NCBI RefSeq assembly: GCF_900258035.1
Contig: NZ_OGTP01000001.1
Span: 744,001 to 808,000, forward strand
Origin: Caballeronia novacaledonica
Lineage (GTDB): Bacteria > Pseudomonadota > Gammaproteobacteria > Burkholderiales > Burkholderiaceae
Direction of reading: 5' to 3'
DNA length: 64,000 nt
The notes below the pieces were generated by a model. It was not told the DNA's origin. It did no database searches and saw only the letters and a program-made list of their open reading frames with translations. The first letter of the stretch is position 1, and every line of letters begins with the position of its first letter. The translations under genes and the position numbers were made by a program. This document shows, piece after piece, positions 60,805-64,000 of this stretch.

Positions 60805-62007
60805 TCACCCCGCCATTTCCCGGTCCGGCGTGGCCGAGATGCGATGAATCGCGAGATCGGCGCCGTTGAATTCTTCCTCGCGATCGAGCCGCAAGCCAAC
60901 CGTCATCTTGATTGCGCCGTACACCGCCGCGCCGCCCGCGAGCGCCAGCGCCACCGCGCCGACGGTGCCGATGATCTGCGAGCCCATCGACACGCCGCCG
61001 ATGCCGCCGAACGCCTTCTGCCCGAAGACGCCCGCCGCGATGCCGCCCCACGCGCCGCACATGCCGTGCAGCGGCCACACGCCGAGCACGTCGTCGATGC
61101 GCCAGCGGTTCTGCACGCATGTGAACATCTGGACGAAAAGCACGCCCGCGACCGCGCCGACGATCAGCGCGCCGAGCGGATGCATGATGTCCGAGCCCGC
61201 GCACACCGCGACGAGACCCGCGAGCGGGCCGTTGTACGTGAAGCCCGGATCGTTGCGGCCGGCGAACCAGGCGGCGAGCGTGCCGCCGACCATCGCCATC
61301 AGCGAATTCACCGCGACGAGGCCGCTGATCTTGTCGACGGTCTGCGCGCTCATCACGTTGAAGCCGAACCAGCCGACCGCCAGCACCCAGGCGCCGAGCG
61401 CGAGAAACGGAATGCTCGAAGGCGGATGCGCGGCGATGCGTCCGTCCTTGTGATACCGCCCGTGACGCGGCCCGAGCAGCAGCACCGCCGGCAGCGCGAC
61501 CCAGCCGCCGAACGCATGCACGACGACCGATCCGGCGAAGTCGTGAAACGGCGCGCCGAACGCCTGCGTGAGCCAGCCCTGAATGCCGAAGCGCTCGTTC
61601 CACGCCACGCCTTCCAGCAACGGATAAATGAAGCCGACGATCACGCAGGTCGCGAACAGTTGCGGATTGAACTTCGAACGCTCGGCGATGCCGCCCGACA
61701 CGATCGCCGGAATCGCGGCCGCGAACGTCAGCAGGAAAAAGAAGCGCACGAGCGCGTAGCCGTTGTGTTCGGCGAGGATATCGGCGCTGTGCATGAACTG
61801 CACGCCATACGCGATGTTGTAGCCGATGAAGAAGTACGCCAGCGTCGACACCGCGAAATCCACGAGAATCTTCACGAGCGCATTCACCTGATTCTCACGG
61901 CGCACGGTGCCGAGTTCGAGAAAGGCGAAGCCCGCATGCATTGCAAGCACCATTGCGGCGCCCAGCAGCAGAAAGAGAGTGTTGGTTCCGGATTGAAGTG
62001 CCTGCAT
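60805..62007 (-). CDS. amtB: Ammonium transporter (Amt family)
   Basis: 400 residues with about eleven membrane helices. The protein starts MQALQSGTNTLFLLLGAAMV. Amt marks are FAFLELGTVRRENQVNALVK, FDFAGS-type loop FHDFAGSVVVHAFGGWVALP with one pore His, and VWPLHGMCGAWGGIAAGVFG with the second. No glnK is adjacent. A well-matched sigma-54 promoter lies just ahead. nadE follows 58 bases downstream. No cleavable signal peptide is evident, unlike E. coli AmtB. Confidence 0.92.
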   Translation of the reverse strand: MQALQSGTNTLFLLLGAAMVLAMHAGFAFLELGTVRRENQVNALVKILVDFAVSTLAYFFIGYNIAYGVQFMHSADILAEHNGYALVRFFFLLTFAAAIPAIVSGGIAERSKFNPQLFATCVIVGFIYPLLEGVAWNERFGIQGWLTQAFGAPFHDFAGSVVVHAFGGWVALPAVLLLGPRHGRYHKDGRIAAHPPSSIPFLALGAWVLAVGWFGFNVMSAQTVDKISGLVAVNSLMAMVGGTLAAWFAGRNDPGFTYNGPLAGLVAVCAGSDIMHPLGALIVGAVAGVLFVQMFTCVQNRWRIDDVLGVWPLHGMCGAWGGIAAGVFGQKAFGGIGGVSMGSQIIGTVGAVALALAGGAAVYGAIKMTVGLRLDREEEFNGADLAIHRISATPDREMAG

Positions 62008-62046
62008 GTTTCGCGCGGTCGGATTTGTAAAAAAGGAAGTCACATC

Positions 62047-62061
62047 GCAAGTTCCGGGCCA
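62047..62061 (-). promoter_or_regulatory. Sigma-54 promoter of amtB
   Basis: On the minus strand TGGCCCGGAACTTGC matches the TGGCACR-N4-TTGC consensus with both GG and GC at the required distance. The GC is 40 bases before the amtB start codon, which suits the expected transcript start. This indicates nitrogen-limitation control. Confidence 0.75.
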
Positions 62062-62118
62062 AGTTGGCGCAATCGGCATCGAAACGGTGCGCCGGCGAGA
62101 CGTGGCGCGATAAGACAT

Positions 62119-62198
62119 GGTGCAACGTGCGCCGTGAGCGCTCATGGCGAATCGCTCCGATTTGGTGCAATGCCCCGTTATGTCGCATTGCATGCACC
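62119..62198. promoter_or_regulatory. Candidate NtrC-type half sites upstream of the sigma-54 promoter
   Basis: GGTGCA occurs at 62119-62124 and 62164-62169, and TGCACC at 62193-62198, in the 60-150 bases upstream of the amtB promoter. The GCACC/GGTGC half-site type is that of NtrC, but the spacing of full sites is not canonical. Confidence 0.4.
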
Positions 62199-62284
62199 TG
62201 CGACGAACCGTATCGCGCCGTCACGACGTTGCTTCGCGCGACGAGTATCCTGAAGCTGGATCGATGCAGAAAATGGAGCCGCCG

Positions 62285-63097
62285 ATGTCGCCTCGCATCG
62301 AGTATCTGGGCGAGCACGTGCGCATGGAACCGCATGCGCGCGATCCGCGTGTCGTCACGGTCGTGCTCGATCGCCCCGAGCGGCGCAACGCGGTGGATCG
62401 CCCTATCGCGGATGCGCTGCGCGAAGCGTTCGAGCGCTTCGACGCAAACGATGCATTGTCGGTCGCCGTGCTGTGGGGCGCGGGCGGCACGTTCTGCGCG
62501 GGCGCGGATCTCTCCGCTTTCGACGACGACGCGCGCCGCAACGAAATCCATCCCGACGGCAGCGGCCCCGGCCCGATGGGCCCGACGCGCCTCGCGCTGA
62601 ACAAGCCCGTGATCGCGGCGATCGCGGGCCACGCGGTCGCGGGCGGACTCGAACTCGCGGCCTGGTGCGATATGCGCGTCGTCGAGGAACAGGCGGTGCT
62701 CGGCGTGTTCTGCAGGCGCGTCGGCGTGCCGCTCATCGACGGCGGCACGATTCGGCTGCCGCGTCTCGTCGGCCTGTCGCGTGCGCTGGATCTGATCCTC
62801 ACCGGGCGCGCGGTCGATGCGCACGAAGCGCTCGCCATCGGCCTCGCGAATCGCCTTGCGCCGCCGGGCGAAGCGCGCGGCGTCGCGGAAGCGCTCGCGT
62901 GCGAGCTGGCCGCGTGGCCGCAAGCCGCGTTGCGGGCCGACTTGCGCTCGGTGCACGAGAACGCGTTCGACGCCGATATCGCTCGCGCATTGCAGCGTGA
63001 AGGTGCGAACGGATATCGCTCGATATTCGACGAAGGTCTCGACGGCGCGACGCGTTTTCTTGCGCGCGCGTCGGCCCCGAAAGGAAAGGCAACATGA
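62285..63097 (+). CDS. Enoyl-CoA hydratase/isomerase family protein
   Basis: 270 residues. The ATG giving MSPRIEYLGEHVRME is taken because GGAG lies six bases upstream; two other in-frame ATGs lie just before. Crotonase-fold marks are VVTVVLDRPERRNAVDRPIA, GAGGTFCAGADLSAFDDDAR for the oxyanion hole, and IAGHAVAGGLELAAWCDMRV. VFCRRVGVPLIDGGTIRLPR replaces the usual Glu-bearing helix. The substrate is not deducible. The next gene overlaps its stop (ATGA). Confidence 0.88.
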   Translation: MSPRIEYLGEHVRMEPHARDPRVVTVVLDRPERRNAVDRPIADALREAFERFDANDALSVAVLWGAGGTFCAGADLSAFDDDARRNEIHPDGSGPGPMGPTRLALNKPVIAAIAGHAVAGGLELAAWCDMRVVEEQAVLGVFCRRVGVPLIDGGTIRLPRLVGLSRALDLILTGRAVDAHEALAIGLANRLAPPGEARGVAEALACELAAWPQAALRADLRSVHENAFDADIARALQREGANGYRSIFDEGLDGATRFLARASAPKGKAT

Positions 63098-63744
63098 ACG
63101 CCGTGTTCGAGAACCGCAGGGCGGCGGGCCGTGAGCTCGCGCAGCATCTCAGCGCCTACAAGGGACGCGGCGACGTCACCGTGCTCGCGTTGCCGCGCGG
63201 CGGCGTGCCCGTCGCGTATGAAGTGGCGTGCGCGCTCGGCGCGCGTCTGGACGTGCTCGTCGTGCGCAAGCTCGGCGTGCCGGTTCAGCCCGAACTCGCG
63301 ATGGGCGCGATCGCATCCGGCGATGCGTTCTATCTCGACGAGCGCATCGTCGAATACGCGGGCGTCGCGAAAGACGATCTCGAACGCGTGATCGAGATGG
63401 AGCGCGCGGAACTCGCCCGGCGCGAGACGCTGTATCGCGGCTCGCAGCCGCCGCTCGATATCGACGGACGCATCGCGATCATCGTCGATGACGGCATGGC
63501 CACCGGCGCGACGATGAAGGCCGCCGCAATGTCTTTGCGTCGTGCGCAGCCGGCGAAAGTCGTCGCGGCGCTGCCGGTCGCGCCGCTCGATTCCGAAGCG
63601 CGCGTGAACGAAGTCGTCGACGAATTCGTCTGCGTGATACGCCCGCGTCATTACTTCGGCGTCGGGCAGTTCTACATCGACTTCGATCAGACGAGCGACG
63701 ACGAAGTGCGCGAACTGCTCGACGCGGCGCGCAAGGCTGCCTAG
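63094..63744 (+). CDS. Phosphoribosyltransferase family protein
   Basis: 216 residues. The PRPP-binding loop is IAIIVDDGMATGATMKAAAM at about residues 128-147; VLALPRGGVPVAYEVACALG and DVLVVRKLGVPVQPELAMGA are typical of this broadly distributed PRTase group of uncertain substrate. The ATG overlaps the crotonase stop, so the two are coupled. It ends four bases inside the convergent aceE stop region. Confidence 0.85.
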   Translation: MNAVFENRRAAGRELAQHLSAYKGRGDVTVLALPRGGVPVAYEVACALGARLDVLVVRKLGVPVQPELAMGAIASGDAFYLDERIVEYAGVAKDDLERVIEMERAELARRETLYRGSQPPLDIDGRIAIIVDDGMATGATMKAAAMSLRRAQPAKVVAALPVAPLDSEARVNEVVDEFVCVIRPRHYFGVGQFYIDFDQTSDDEVRELLDAARKAA

Positions 63745-64000
63745 CGCATCCAGGGCGCGTCGAGCGCTTCCTGCGTCTTGCCGTATTGCTCGCGCGCCGC
63801 CTGCAACACCGATTTCCCGATGACGCCGTCATCCACGAGCGATTTCAACGCGGCAATGACGATCGACACGCGATCCACTTCGAAGAACGCGCGCAACGAT
63901 TGACGCGTGTCGCTGCGGCCGAAACCGTCGGTGCCGAGCGTGACGTAGCGGCGCGGCACGTAGGCGCGAATGAGTTCCGGCACGGCGCGCACGTAATCCG
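63741..64000 (-). CDS. aceE: Pyruvate dehydrogenase E1 component, C-terminal part
   Basis: The gene runs off the right edge; only the last 85 or so codons are seen. MRAVPELIRAYVPRRYVTLG and TDGFGRSDTRQSLRAFFEVD are the conserved C-terminus of the homodimeric AceE type of E1. It ends QYGKTQEALDAPWMR. AceE decarboxylates pyruvate with thiamine diphosphate and passes acetyl to AceF. Its stop overlaps that of the phosphoribosyltransferase by four bases. Confidence 0.9.
   Translation of the reverse strand, partial: DYVRAVPELIRAYVPRRYVTLGTDGFGRSDTRQSLRAFFEVDRVSIVIAALKSLVDDGVIGKSVLQAAREQYGKTQEALDAPWMR

Noticed and set aside
1..64000. Prophage, integrative element, toxin-antitoxin or other defence system
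   Set aside because: No integrase, transposase, phage structural, toxin-antitoxin or known defence gene was recognised; base composition is even apart from the 42.6-43.6 kb block.

Overview
The window is GC-rich, densely packed proteobacterial chromosome. Its gene content points to a Burkholderiaceae member of the Burkholderia/Paraburkholderia/Caballeronia type: aerobic cobalamin genes with CobN, a ceo/bpeEF-like efflux operon with llpE and a LysR regulator, a DUF4148 protein, a MocR-controlled ectoine catabolism cluster, and a spurious-ORF repeat (VTFFAAAKKVTK) that I recall from these genera. No rRNA, tRNA, CRISPR array, prophage or transposase was recognised. The left edge cuts cobI and the right edge cuts aceE.

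Region 1 (1-12.7 kb) is a cobalamin island. On the plus strand are the end of cobI, a CbiG-CobJ fusion, cobE, cobO, cobB and a DUF1289 gene. On the minus strand, a cobalamin riboswitch precedes cobW-cobN-chlI-chlD (cobalt chelation). A second, shorter cobalamin riboswitch precedes cbtB, a cobalt transporter subunit without its usual cbtA partner. A histidine-phosphatase-like gene is divergent from cbtB. Region 2 (12.7-25.4 kb) holds small metabolic and stress genes, a PPK2 polyphosphate kinase, then the llpE-ceoA-ceoB-opcM-like RND efflux operon with the divergent LysR gene ceoR and a good operator candidate between them. The B12-dependent ribonucleotide reductase nrdJ (25.4-27.9 kb) is a consumer of cobalamin.

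Region 3 (28-39.6 kb) is mixed: mobB, an FAD monooxygenase with its DUF2783 partner, an IclR regulator, divergent DJ-1/GlxA genes, a tandem-GAF GGDEF-EAL protein, and an isolated pqqA with its own terminator. Region 4 (39.6-54.7 kb) is an ectoine import and breakdown cluster: enuR-eutB-eutC-doeA-doeB-asnC and ssd-atf on the minus strand, and ehuB-ehuC-ehuD-ehuA on the plus strand, followed by a Rieske-FAD oxidoreductase. eutA is absent. A 0.9-kb non-coding block of nested direct and inverted repeats separates asnC from ssd. A shared 14-base motif lies upstream of both enuR/ehuB and eutB.

Region 5 (54.7-64 kb) has several very small proteins, a sorbosone/PQQ-type sugar dehydrogenase, a hybrid histidine kinase, nadE, an ammonium transporter behind a well-matched sigma-54 promoter, an enoyl-CoA hydratase, a phosphoribosyltransferase and the end of aceE. 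All functional calls rest on motif and family recognition by eye; no database search was run.
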